Positions 53,867 to 64,000 of a stretch of 64,000 nt of DNA are shown piece by piece. Each line of letters starts with the position of its first letter. The first letter of the stretch is position 1. Location: contig OX438758.1 in NCBI GenBank assembly GCA_949316235.1, positions 6,109,731-6,173,730 of the forward strand, read 5' to 3'. The DNA is from Oegoconia quadripuncta. Its lineage: Eukaryota; Arthropoda; Insecta; Lepidoptera; Autostichidae. Below the pieces are notes generated by a model. It saw only the letters and a list, made by a program, of their open reading frames with translations. It was not told the origin of the DNA and searched no databases. Made by a program: the position numbers and the translations under genes.

Positions 53867-55850
53867 AGCTTATATTTACATTGTGTACCTTCGTACACCT
53901 ACTTCAAGTGGTCATGTCTAAACTATAAATTAAATAAACTCACTTCCCTAGTTAAGCGAACTAACGCCGTGTCTCATGAGATTTATATTGGTCTCCTATA
54001 TCGTGTAGAGACCTAGCCGCATAAAGAATTTATCGAGATCGATAAAATTAAACGCAATCGCTGATGGTGTGGCGTTCATCCGGCGTATCAAACTTAGACG
54101 TGTTTCTGTACCTCTCCAATCGCTTTTGATATTCTGTATTGCACCAGAACATTACAAATAAAAGAGTACAAACGATAGGTCATAAACAAAGGTGGATTTG
54201 TCTGTTTAATATGTCACATTGGCTATATATTTTTCTCCTAACAATTTATTAACCTTTATTATTTATGCATTTAAATAAATGTGATATCCTCTAAAGATTG
54301 CAAAACTTATACATAATATTGCTGTGATAAAAATTAGTAAAATATTTATTTAACTATGCGAGTAATATATCTGTATTGTTGATAAATTAACCGTATGTAG
54401 CCTGTCAAATATTATTGTTTTATGCCCGTTTCTCTTAGGCTTAGACACTGCGATGACTATATAAACGTTTATTTTATTATTACAGAACTTTACAAAGAAA
54501 CAAATCGACTATGCAAATTATAGAATAATTTTATTAGCCACATATATAGTATAAATGTGCAAAGTACAAAATTGCAATGATAGCTTGTTTAGTTGTAAAC
54601 TGTAGTGTAGCTATTAACACCTATTTCCAAGGCAACAACGTACTAATATTGTATTGTCAGAAACACCATCCGTTAAAAAAAAAACAAAAAAAAATGTAAA
54701 CAAACCAAATGCGAACCAATCTCCTATTTTAGGGCACGCCGAACACGACGCTGCTCAAAGAAAAGCCACCAAAAGAGTGAAAAGCATACCTGTCACTCGA
54801 TTGCTTTTATAGAATTGTGGGTTGTTTATCAAAACAACCCCATTTTCGCTTATAGTGTTATGTCCTTTGTCCGTTCGAAACAATATTCAGATCTAATATC
54901 GATAGTGCTGATTTTTATCGATAACAATTTTCACAACACTAGCGTAGTTAAAGTAGGCACTTTACTACAAGGATTGCATAAAATGTATCTGGAAGAACAA
55001 TAGGGCGACGTGCAACGAATGCAGACTTTTGTCAGACAGAAATCTGAAACCTGTTGTTATACTTTGCAAAACAGCAGAGAAATGTAAAATATGCGAAAGA
55101 AATGTAGGTAAAATATTCTGTCAGAATAGTCTCATTCTTGTTTTGAAATGCACGATTTTACAAAGATGAAAGCTATAAAAGGAGTAGCGCCCCTTTGTCC
55201 GCCGTGCAGACACGTTAAAATTGCATAAAATTCCAAACGTTCCCTACTCATTGACAAAATTTCGGATTGTAAAAGACCACATGCAATTACTTTACTATTG
55301 TTTTTAATTATAAAAAAAAAATATTACTTCAAACCCTGACAATAACTTTCATTTGATAATGTCACAGTTTACAAAACATTTTTCTTTTCATTTTCTAATT
55401 TATCCCCCAAAACTGACCACCGTTTTGGGTTTCAGGATTTCACAGAATACAACTTTTAACTTAATCTGGAGTCCCGAACATGTTCTCGAAAACCATTTTA
55501 CCAACTAATGGATCCCATAGATTTTTTTCACTTTTATAATTCTCACCGAATGAACTGAAAACCAATGAACGTTTGACCAACGCATCATTTGAGTTACATT
55601 TGAGTGAGTTGGTTCACCGAAGGAATATTAGACCGTAAAACTGTTAACATTGTGTACAATGTCCTACGTCGCTTTTGACTACAGAGATCATTGATCAAAG
55701 AAAATTACAAAAAAGGCTAGTTTATGAAAATATTTATTTGAATAAAAAAAAGTAATAGAACCTTATTTCATAATGAATTTATGAGCCACAAAAATATTTT
55801 TTTATTATTAAATTATTTCTAAACAGCTTGTTGTGCATGTTAATGTTAAT
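53867..55850. other. Long non-coding AT-rich stretch
   Basis: No repeat family or gene recognised. The plus frame 54815-55003 (62 residues, ending GLHKMYLEEQ) is the only mildly coding-like piece; it has no splice or domain support. Confidence 0.45.
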
Positions 55851-55854
55851 GTTG

Positions 55855-56505
55855 TACTCATCAGTCCGTAAACATCCCACTGCAGGGAGACAGACCTTCG
55901 CTCATATTGAGGGAGTATGGGCCATAGTCGGCCACCCTGACCCAGAGCGGGAGCTTCACTTGCCTTCGAATTTTTTTTAATTTTCAGGCATGTAGGTTTC
56001 CTCACGATGTTTTCCTTTACCGTTTAAGAGCAGTCGGATAATTGCACATAAGTCATCATCTCAGCCCCTAAACATCCCACTGGAGGGATATAGGCCTTCC
56101 CTCGTATAATGAGGGAGTATGAGCCATAGTCCACCACGCTGGCCCAATACGAGTTGAGGACTTGCACATAAGTAATTTAATTAAATTTAAAACTCATTGG
56201 TAGTTGGCCTGCCTGGGGATCGATGCTGGAGCTCCCTAATTGGGAGACTTTGTGACCTCCTCCGCCTCCACCTCCGTGGCTTATCTAATCTTATCTAAAT
56301 CTGCCCCCAAGCAGCAATGTTAATAGAATTGTTGTGTTCCGGTTGTCAGAGATAAGATAGCCAGTTCCCCAAATGTGTTGGGGTTTCCGGGTCAGTACGC
56401 TTACTACGCTTCCACCTTCGACCTCATCTTCACTTAACATCAACAACATCAGGTGTGATTGAGGTCAAGTACCAACCCGTTGTGCATAAAAAAAAAAAAG
56501 AAAAC
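55855..56505. repeat. Reversed SINE-C with duplicated 3' part, then SINE-A
   Basis: Two SINE-C 3' regions in a row (CATCCCACTGCAGGGAGACA at 55874; CATCCCACTGGAGGGATATA at 56070), a single head near 56235, then SINE-A body to CGTTGTGCATAAAAA (56272-56505). Confidence 0.8.
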
Positions 56506-57170
56506 CTCCACTGAGCTACCGACTTGGCAACTCGGGCCAGATAAAATCGAGAGTAACATTACTCCGAAAACTCGTAAATAAGATAAAGCTTCGCGTGACA
56601 ACAATTTAAGTGTTGGTAAGCTGAGAGAGTAATTTGCGCCAGAGTCACTTTGGCATTTAATTGGCCGTTTGGCGCGTTGGGTTCGCTTGCAGAGTACTTT
56701 AATGGTCTGTAACTACATAATGTTGCCAGACAAAAGGTTTCTAAACTTTAAACTATGTCGATTATACGGTATGTAAACTTACTAAAACCATTTATTTTTA
56801 AATCCGGGCATATCTAGGCGATAAAAAGGTTGTGGTAAACAAATTATTAAAGACTTTGACTTTGACTCCAATTTGCTGTATGTAAAACCATGCCCTAAAA
56901 GGGGAGAAGGGGAATAATAGGGAACTGAAATGACTAACCACACGCATATCTTCAATCAAGTAACTGTACCCACTCTCGTGTAAAACTTACATAGCACTAA
57001 TTTGACTACTGCCGGTTTTTATCTATACTTACCAAGAACGTACCTAACAATCTTCTATGTAAAAACTACAAGAAACGAAAAGAATGGCCCGAAAATTGAG
57101 TACAAGATTGTATCTTTTAGTAATAATAATATTAAAAAAAAAATATTTCCAGCCAAACAAAACTATGTTT
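56506..57170. other. Non-coding stretch
   Basis: Nothing recognised. Confidence 0.5.
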
Positions 57171-57175
57171 AGTAA

Positions 57176-57495
57176 CCGCCTCCGTGGCTCAATGTAAACA
57201 ACATTGGGTTTACGATTCGGAGGTCGCGGGTTCGATCCCCAGCGGGGTCCATTTTAGGTACTCGGTTTGGTTGGTGGTAGGGCATGTTAAATGTCCGCCT
57301 GGCTGGCTACCACCATCTTATCTAAATCTGCCGCCAAACAGCAATGTTAATAGCGTTGTTGTGTTCCGGTTGTCAGAGATAAGATAGCCAGTTCTTCAAG
57401 TATTTGGGTTTCCGGGTCTCATCTTCACTGAACATCAGGTACAAATGAGGTCAAGTGCTAGCCCGTTGTTTATAAAAAAAAAAAAAAAAAAAAAC
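57176..57495 (+). repeat. SINE-A copy with long poly(A)
   Basis: Intact head (CTCCGTGGCTCAATGTAAAC, GGTCGCGGGTTCGATCCCC) and an A run of about 20, suggesting a relatively recent insertion. Confidence 0.9.
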
Positions 57496-57603
57496 AATAT
57501 GTCTGCCGAATTCGATAGGAGTTTGTCTAGTTTATTCTAGTAATGAAATAGTAGTATTTTGTATTGACTTGATTTTCAACTATAATAATATTGACTTAAC
57601 GAT

Positions 57604-57740
57604 ACCCAATGAGAATAAGCTACATGCAGCAGATAAAAGAGAAGTTGAAGGCCGGTCAAGGGGAAGGCGGAGAGCAGAGAGATATGGAAAAATCTCCACT
57701 GACAAGAGCATGGCTCTTAAATAAGATGATGATGATGATA
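57604..57740 (+). pseudogene. RTE LINE 3' end
   Basis: Reads RISYMQQIKEKLKAGQG, then DMEKSPLTRAWLL and a GATGAT tail. Confidence 0.72.
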
Positions 57741-58240
57741 CCCAATGACAAACAAAATATAGAGTACATACAATTATTGTATCCCATCCCTCATATCCCA
57801 TAAATTAAATTTCAAATTACATTCAATTTGATTTGCTTTGTTTTCCATTTTTGTAGAAAAAATTAAAGAGGTCAATAAACCTATCGTGTTTTCTTTAAAG
57901 GGGCCGACCTTTTTCGCAACACCTACTTAGATCATCATAACATAAACGATATTCTTTGTCTGAAGTGTTATGAGTAACTAAGTAGTTTAGTGAGGGTCCA
58001 TTGAAACCCGGATAAGCACGAATTCTTCAAAAGGTTTCCACTTCACGGCAATATCAAAGGGCCACCAATGAGATTACACCGGACTAATTAATTATATAAA
58101 CAAGCTCCTAAATTTAGTGCAGGGTTTTAATACAACTACCTATTTTGGTCTCGAAAAAAAAACAAATCAAGTGTCCACATTTCAAAAATAGACATATATT
58201 TTATACTTAGTTTGTGTAACGTTTTTCAAAATGTTTCTAA
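57741..58240. other. Non-coding stretch
   Basis: Nothing recognised. Confidence 0.5.
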
Positions 58241-58245
58241 ATTGT

Positions 58246-58585
58246 TGTTCCTTTCGCTTACCTCTAAATGTATCGCTTAGAGAATTGCTGTTCTCTCCGT
58301 TTACCTCTATATATATCGCTTGTGAAATTACTGTTCCTTCTGCTTACCTCTAAATGTGTCGCTTAGAACATTTGTATTCTATCCGCTTACCTCTAAATGT
58401 ATCGCTTAGAAAATTGCTGTTGCTTCAGTACCTCTAGATGTATCGCCTAGGAAATTGTTATTCCTTCAGTACGGCTTAATGTATCGCTTAGAAATTTTGT
58501 GCTCTATCCACTTACATCTAAATATACCGCTTAGAAAATTGCTGTTTCTACCGTTTACCTCTAAATGTAAAGTTTAGGAAATTAT
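58246..58585 (+). repeat. Minisatellite, 41-43-bp unit, about 8 copies
   Basis: TTACCTCTAAATGTATCGCT followed by TAGAAAATTGCTGTT recurs; the TCGCTTAG landmark falls at about 58273, 58316, 58359, 58402, 58443, 58484, 58527 and 58570. The units are diverged. Confidence 0.9.
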
Positions 58586-58601
58586 AGATATTATCAGGTT
58601 T

Positions 58602-58720
58602 GTATTATCTTGGATAGTTTTTTTCGCCCACTAGCTACATTGACAATACTTTTCATGAAAAATTACCAAGCCGCAAGGGATGTCCGCACGAGGGCCCATC
58701 TCGGATAGTTTTTTCGCCCA
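58602..58720 (+). repeat. Duplicated ATAGTTTTTTTCGCCCA motif
   Basis: TTGGATAGTTTTTTTCGCCC (58611) is repeated as TCGGATAGTTTTTTCGCCCA (58701). Meaning unknown. Confidence 0.6.
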
Positions 58721-59530
58721 TATTAGTAGAGGTTTCTTGTTAAATGTATCTAAGTGGAGCATTGCTACCTCGCATCTTTACTCAACATCAGTCACAACTC
58801 CTTATATTATGTTAAGTATAAGGGTAATCTTGCTTAGCGTGGCGATTGATCTCTTCCGTAAATTTGAGAGGCCCATATTTTTCCGTGGCCTGACGTAATG
58901 AAATGGAAATATAATAAACGAAGGCTTTAATTATTAAATATAACATGTATTCATTGTTAATAAAATAAAACACATAATAAACATTAACTCATTCCTTTAC
59001 ACAATTATGCCATTTATTTAGTAATTGCAACAACTTCATATAATATAATAAATACTATGCTTTTTTAACCGTATCGATTGTTTTAAACATTATAAATTTA
59101 ATAAGTCATTTAATATACACAGACATATTTAAATAGTAGCAGACCAAACATTACTATAATACGCAGATAGTAAACTAAGCTACATGTCCATTTTATTTTA
59201 AATATTGCTATTTTCCAGAAAAAATAAAATCAGTTTCTAGACGATCGCTTAAACGTCAACGTCTAATGTATTTAATGCTTAGGTTTAATCTGCCCCTAGT
59301 ATCTTAAGTCTGTGTTAATACGTTATTTATCTAGAATAGGTTAATATAATGCAAATATCCGAAATGGAGAATAATACCCAGCCTTATTATATCTCAGATA
59401 CTTACATTAATGTCTAAAATTGTACAATAACTAATGCTATGTTATGTATGATGTTTACACAGTCTAACAAAAATAGTTGTAGGTTTCAAAGGGCTTTTTA
59501 TTTGAGTACCATACCACAGGGGTCTCTTTT
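58721..59530. other. Non-coding AT-rich stretch
   Basis: Nothing recognised with confidence. Confidence 0.5.
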
Positions 59531-60502
59531 TAACCGACTTCAAAAAAGGAGGAGGTTTAAATTGTTTTTTTTTTTTTTTTTGTTCCTCAGAACTCAGTCA
59601 TTTATAATCCGACTGGGAAAATTCTATTTGTATTTAATAGGGCATACTTCCAGGGTGGTTTCATCATAATCCTGTTCCGATGATGGGATCTAATTAAGGG
59701 AACTATGCCCTATAGGCACCTTTTTATAGTTATATTGTATACTTTTTTATCTTTTGCCTGTGTTTTTGACTATTTAGTTTATTGCTTGTCTTTGCTTTTC
59801 GTCTCACTATGTTATAGTAGAATAATTATTATTTTCACCACACTAAGAACCATCTTTTATTTAGTATACAGTCCGTAAAATCACATAGCGATTTTGGTAG
59901 TTACCCCAATAAGTCAAGTAATTCAGAAATTATCATTTGGTGAAATGGATGTGATGGAGAAGATCAGAGATGGCCATCAACACAATTCGTTAGCACAGAA
60001 CTCAGTTATAAACCGATTTCGAAAATTCTTTAATTTTTTTTTTATGAACAAGGGTTTGGTACTTGACCTCAATCACACCTGATGTTAAGTGAAGATGAGG
60101 TCGATGGTGGAAGCGTACTGACCCGGAAACCCCAACACATTTGGGGGACTGGCTATCTTATCCCTGACAACCGGAACACAACAATGCCATTAACATTGCT
60201 GCTTGGCTGCAGATTTAGATAAGATGGGGGTAGCTAGCCAGGCGGACATTTAAAATGCCCTATCACCAACCAAACGGAGTACTTAAACATGTACCCCGCT
60301 GGGGATCGAAGCCGCGACCTCTGAATTGTAAACCCAATGTTGTTTACATTGAGCCACATACATCCAAGGTGGTCTCATGTTCACCAATATTTTCGTTAAT
60401 TTTGATGATTGTTTTTTGTTTATTCGGACTTATCACCTGAATTGTTTAAAATTTGATGATGCACTCCGGACATGGGGAGTGGAACCTTACTGAAGTCGGT
60501 TG
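59531..60502. mobile_element. TIR element with AACCGACTTC ends, carrying a SINE-A
   Basis: Left AACCGACTTCAAAAAAGGAG and right end CTGAAGTCGGTT are inverted. CAGAACTCAGT-A-TTATA motifs occur at 59588 and 59997. A reversed SINE-A sits at 60027-60357. Confidence 0.6.
60027..60357 (-). repeat. SINE-A copy, full length
   Basis: TTTTTTTTTATGAACAAGGG at the left to TTGTTTACATTGAGCCACA at the right. Confidence 0.9.
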
Positions 60503-61595
60503 TTTTGTAAATTTTAGCAGTTGGCAACAAGCAATGGAAGATTTGACTTAGTTATTAAGAACGAAGATCCCGTCGAGACCTTTCATTTGAGTGCTTAATT
60601 AAAGGCCCACTGTTTGATAAAGGTACAAACAAGCCTATAGAATATTAAACACCAGGCTTGCCCATTAAGGAATAGTTCAAGGTAGACGACATATCCGCTC
60701 CCTTCCTGACACAGCCTATATTCTCTTATATTTAATTCTGATTAAATTGTGTTGTAATTGGAACAGTGTAAAGTCGGATGCCTCTATAAATATGAGGTAC
60801 TTAGACTGCTATAAAGATCGCTCGTAAAACATTTAACATTAATGTATTTATTTATTCAAAAAGTTAAATAAAAATCATAATTTTTGTACTGCATGAGCAA
60901 AATAACAAGCTTGTTGTTGTTACAATGATTTTTCTTTTGTCCTATTGTAGTGTGAAACTGTTTCAATAAACATTTGTTAATCTGTTTCCTTGCAAAACGC
61001 TGTGTTACTATGGGGCTGTTAATAGAGAACTAATTGTTTGTTTATGGTTAACCAATATAAGGCTACATTTTCTTTATATCTTTTAAATTTCATTGGTTTT
61101 TATCCCTAATAAACAATAAAAAACAAAAGTACACATTAGTTGTCAGAGAATCGTCAAAACATAAAGCCGTCTTTTTACGGTTCAATATCTGAAGGGAAAC
61201 AGAAAAATCATAAAGTAAGCTGTCCCTCTTACTTGTTAGTTGAAATTTTCACAACTAGTATGCCAGTATGGTTGAAACTGAGCAAACCAATAAATTATTG
61301 TCCACTTCGCTGTACTTTTATGGTAATTCTGGATTCACATCTTAATGGTTGAGGATTCTACCTGCAGCACAACTGTCCTGAGTACGGACATACTTTGAGA
61401 TACGAGACGTTCTTGTTTTATTATTGAATTCGGGCAATTTCAAACAAAATCAAGTATGATTATACAACTCTATAAAACTCATTTTGCAATCTAGTCAAAA
61501 ACTCGGATAATATTACACCGATTTTATCGAAGGTTTCACTTTTCTGCAGCAAACTCATTAGAACCGTAGTTATTATGGTGGGGGAAATACAAAAA
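60503..61595. other. Non-coding stretch
   Basis: Nothing recognised; the plus frame at 61140-61352 has no supporting feature. Confidence 0.45.
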
Positions 61596-61599
61596 CTAA

Positions 61600-61924
61600 G
61601 GCCCGTATTAATAAACCATTCTCAAGATTGAGAACAGTCTTGTGACCGGTTTTAAGTAAACGTGTTGATTAATAAACCTAACCTGAAAAGCACGTGCATA
61701 CTCAAGCAGTACTCACTTGGGAGGTGCGCGTATTAATAAACGAAACTCAAGACTATCATTCATTCGCCGCTGAGGCGAATACTTGAGAAGTGATCTCATA
61801 TGAGTAGAACTCAAGATTGGTTTATAAATTAGCACGGAGCTTGAGATAGCGTCAACTGCTTAAGACGCATCTCGGTTGATACAGCCTCAAGACTTCTATT
61901 GAGATTGTTTTATTAATACGGGCC
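61600..61924. mobile_element. MITE-2 long copy, 325 bp
   Basis: GGCCCGTATTAATAAACCAT left and inverted GGCCCGTATTAATAAAAC right, with internal GTATTAATAAACGAAACTCA, suggesting partial internal duplication. Confidence 0.8.
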
Positions 61925-63003
61925 CTATAAAATCGTGTTCACAGAAAATTTGTTCGTATTATATGTACACGATATATCATATTGCATAGATTTAAGTAAA
62001 TTTGTTTCGTATTTATTTTCTTTTGTACAATAAAGTCTTTACAAACAAACATATTTTTGTTTTACCACAAGTGTCTCCTCTATAGAAGACGTGTTTCTAT
62101 GAACCGAAGTACATTCTAAGAGCGCACAGACTGTATTGTGACGGTCCTCTTGGTATGGTAACAACAAAAGCTTAGTTGAAGTAACAATGTATTATTATCT
62201 ACAGCTGACAATAAACATTAGTTGATATTGCTCCTTCTCATAAAACACAATAAATTTCCTTTTTAGAGCAACTTATTTAATTGTTTGAATGTTATGTTAA
62301 TCAAATACAAAAAGAAAAACATTTTCACCTTCAAAACTATTGGCATTTTATTCTTTTCCATGACAAATCCGAGCCGGATCCTATTAATAATTTTTTCCAA
62401 TATGAATTATGCACTTAATTTAAATTCTAAAGTATATCGAGATCAATTAAGCGCATTTTGCTTTAATATTAGTCGAAATTGAATATTTATACAGAAGAAT
62501 AGTTTAAGAGTTTCGTCTTCTCATTTAATTAACACTAGATTATATTTTATTTTCAAATATTTAATTTGAATACGCATTTTTATTTTATATTCCATAACAT
62601 CAATGCACCACAGACTTAGCCTCAATCGGAAATCGTTAGACATGTACAAACTCTTAGGAGAAGTCTTTTCAAGAACAGCCAAGAAGGTCTGGACAATTGT
62701 AGGCTGATCTTTCATTAAAAATACACGTTATTTTAACAAGATACAAAGTTGAAATCAATTACATATTGTACTAATTAAGGTAGGACGTACATAAGAGATC
62801 GAAGAGGTTCACACATTTGGACAAAATGTTTGTTTAAACTTGAATTTATTAGATGAATCGGAATGAATGTATCACACGAAAATGCCTATAATAATTAAAT
62901 AAATATTATTAATTTTCCTAGGATTCTTTCTCCAGACTTGAAATATGAGGAGATCTCGCCATACAATCATCAAAGCGAAAGGTAAAATCACAACACGATT
63001 ACA
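61925..63003. other. Non-coding, includes the FMRFa 3' flank
   Basis: No gene recognised other than the presumed 3' UTR of the FMRFa transcript at its right end. Confidence 0.5.
62845..62850 (-). other. Candidate poly(A) signal for the FMRFa gene
   Basis: AATAAA on the minus strand lies about 154 bases downstream of the FMRFa stop codon. The stretch between is AT-rich with no open frame, consistent with a 3' UTR. No transcript evidence is available. Confidence 0.45.
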
Positions 63004-63442
63004 TTACGCCTGGCAATCGTGACAGGCTTCTTGCGCGGATCTCTTCATCCTATCGTCGTCCTCTAGCTCGTTGCCAATCTCCTCACTATCCCTCCCAAGT
63101 CTCACGAAGTGATCTCGAGCCCTACTCTTCCTCTGAGGGTATCCACTGACGACCAAATCTGAGCTCTGTTCCAGCCCAATAGCTTTTTCATCTTCAGGAG
63201 ACCTGCCAAGCCTGATGAATTTAGGATCACGGCCCAATCTTATGAAGTTTGATACTCGTTTTGAAATTGGACTATCGTAATCTTCGTCATAGGATCTGAG
63301 AAGGGAGATAAGATCGTCAGTGGTGAGTGTGATTGGTTGGGATCTTCCGAAGCGGAGGAAACTGTTGCCGCGACGCGTAGGCCTCTGGAAGGCCTCTCGA
63401 ATGTCCGCTGCAGATGGCTCTGGTGGATATGATCTGCCGAAT
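63004..63442 (-). CDS. FMRFa: FMRFamide-related neuropeptide precursor, second coding exon with stop
   Basis: The exon begins after CCCAACAG at 63443; its first base completes Arg45, and the frame runs open to TAA at 63006-63004 (residues 45-190). Amidation sites (G-R) appear in order: SAIDRSMIRF-GR (37-48, split by the intron), RR-GNSFLRF-GR (70-78), KR-VSNFIRL-GR (108-116), DPKFIRL-GR (117-125, directly abutting) and ARDHFVRL-GR (153-162). Two end in RFamide and three in RLamide. Acidic spacers (DEDYD, EIGNELEDDD) separate the basic cleavage sites, as usual in prohormones, and the C-terminus has two cysteines (CHDC). The peptides would act through G-protein-coupled FMRFamide-type receptors. 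The order resembles moth genes as I recall them (SAIDRSMIRFa, GNSFLRFa, DPSFIRFa, ARNHFIRLa), but the terminal Leu in the DP peptide and the extra VSN peptide differ. The frame is intact and looks functional. Confidence 0.93.
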
Positions 63443-63742
63443 CTGTTGGGTACAAAAATAAGCAGATATTATGGAGAACTTGGCAATCAAGTCATTTGAA
63501 GTGGGCAAAAGAATCAATAGCAGATCATTAGAGGGATTTTTGGAAATCATTGTGTTAAGAATGGCAAAGAGCGAAATAGAAAGGCGTTATTGAGAAGGGT
63601 AGTGATGACTAAATTAAAAGATTTTCTAGAAGATGACGCTTTCAGGCAGTCAGTACCTATCAATACTAAAGATTTAACAAATAATAAGGTGAATTGCTTA
63701 ATGTTCAGATAATGCAGTACAATGTATTAAAGGTTGGTTAAC
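63443..63742 (-). other. FMRFa intron, 300 bp, phase 2
   Basis: The donor GTTAAC (63742) and acceptor CCCAACAG (63443) bound an AT-rich intron. It interrupts the codon for the Arg of the amidated SAIDRSMIRF peptide, so correct splicing is needed to make that peptide. Confidence 0.9.
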
Positions 63743-63893
63743 CTGATCATACTGCGATCGATGGCACTCCTGCGCCTCGCTTCCAGATCTGGTGACCGTC
63801 TGACTGGCGTAGCAGCTGCGCCGACCACCAGCCATAACATAGTCAGTACCGCAACGATGCGGCTCCAGCTCTTCATGGTTCCAGGCTTGTGCT
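63743..63893 (-). CDS. FMRFa: FMRFamide-related neuropeptide precursor, first coding exon (codes from 63876)
   Basis: This exon encodes residues 1-44 of a 190-residue secreted prohormone and the first two bases of codon 45. A pyrimidine-rich acceptor ending in CAG precedes 63893; the ATG at 63876-63874 is the first start after it, so a 5' non-coding exon probably lies off the right edge. Residues 1-23 form a signal peptide (basic start MKSWSR, hydrophobic core to GAAATP). A basic RRR ends at residue 36, followed by SAIDRSMI. The exon stops at AG|gttaac in phase 2, and joining it to the exon at 63442 completes SAIDRSMIRFG-R, an amidated RFamide. SAIDRSMIRFamide is, from memory, a peptide of moth FMRFamide genes, which makes the family assignment strong. 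The product would be packaged in neurosecretory granules, cut at basic sites and amidated. A longer frame from an upstream ATG at 63912 runs through the acceptor and is probably not used. Confidence 0.93.
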
Positions 63894-64000
63894 CTGAGAA
63901 AGAGAATGTCAAGATTGAAAAAAATCTTACAAATTAGATAAATGCAGTGATGGCGGCAGGGAGTCTTTCAATTTAGTCTTAATATCGGCTAGTAGAGGGT

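Noticed and set aside
54815..55003. 62-residue plus frame ending GLHKMYLEEQ
   Set aside because: Length is expected by chance; upstream frames are closed and no acceptor or domain is seen.
58680..58898. 72-residue plus frame
   Set aside because: The opposite strand resembles a dispersed repeat I half recognise; neither strand shows a domain.
63727..63912. Longer FMRFa frame starting MTFSFSEHKPGT and ending MIRLTNL
   Set aside because: Its start lies across a splice acceptor and its end reads through the GTTAAC donor into the intron.

Overview
The window looks like lepidopteran (moth or butterfly) nuclear DNA. It is AT-rich, with short exons lost in long non-coding stretches. The neuropeptide precursor at the right end carries SAIDRSMIRFamide, which I know from moth FMRFamide-type genes. 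The repeats (tRNA-headed SINEs, Helitron-like ends with a hairpin plus CTAGT, irritans-type mariner, RTE and CR1 LINE ends) are also typical of Lepidoptera. There are no bacterial-type operons. Most open frames are chance frames or transposon debris.

Three gene loci matter, all on the minus strand. (1) 63004-63893 holds two exons of an FMRFamide-related precursor: a signal peptide, five amidation sites, and a 300-bp intron that splits the first peptide. (2) 8437-8581 and 10771-10928 are two phase-matched exons giving the N-terminus (pre-ankyrin region and first ankyrin repeat) of a TRPC-type channel, closest by motif to canonical Trp. The rest of that gene lies off the left edge or was not seen. 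(3) Between 28.7 and 36.2 kb are four unidentified exon-like frames: two diverged paralogous C-terminal exons (28717, 33649), one exon behind a strong splice acceptor (34233), and a small cysteine-containing secreted-protein candidate (35940).

Everything else is layered mobile DNA. 0-8 kb: a 1.36-kb TIR element inside a SINE, MITEs, SINEs and an RTE LINE relic. 8-16 kb: trp exons, with the 2.2-kb intron between them packed with SINEs. 16-25 kb: LINE tails, MITEs, a copia relic, a TIR element split by a CR1 LINE, a foldback, Helitron-like ends. 25-42 kb: LINE C-termini, a DDE transposase relic, nested SINEs, a CpG-rich patch. 42-51 kb: a multi-layer palindrome whose opposite arm preserves two empty sites, a second RTE relic, a nearly intact mariner with one stop codon, and a 64-bp tandem array. 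51-62 kb: MITEs, LINE tails, SINEs, a roughly 42-bp minisatellite and long AT-rich stretches with nothing recognisable.

The genes do not form a functional unit visible here. The window reads as parts of a channel gene and a neuropeptide gene separated by repeat-rich DNA. Exon boundaries were derived by hand from splice consensus and reading phase. Family names rest on motif recognition without database searches.
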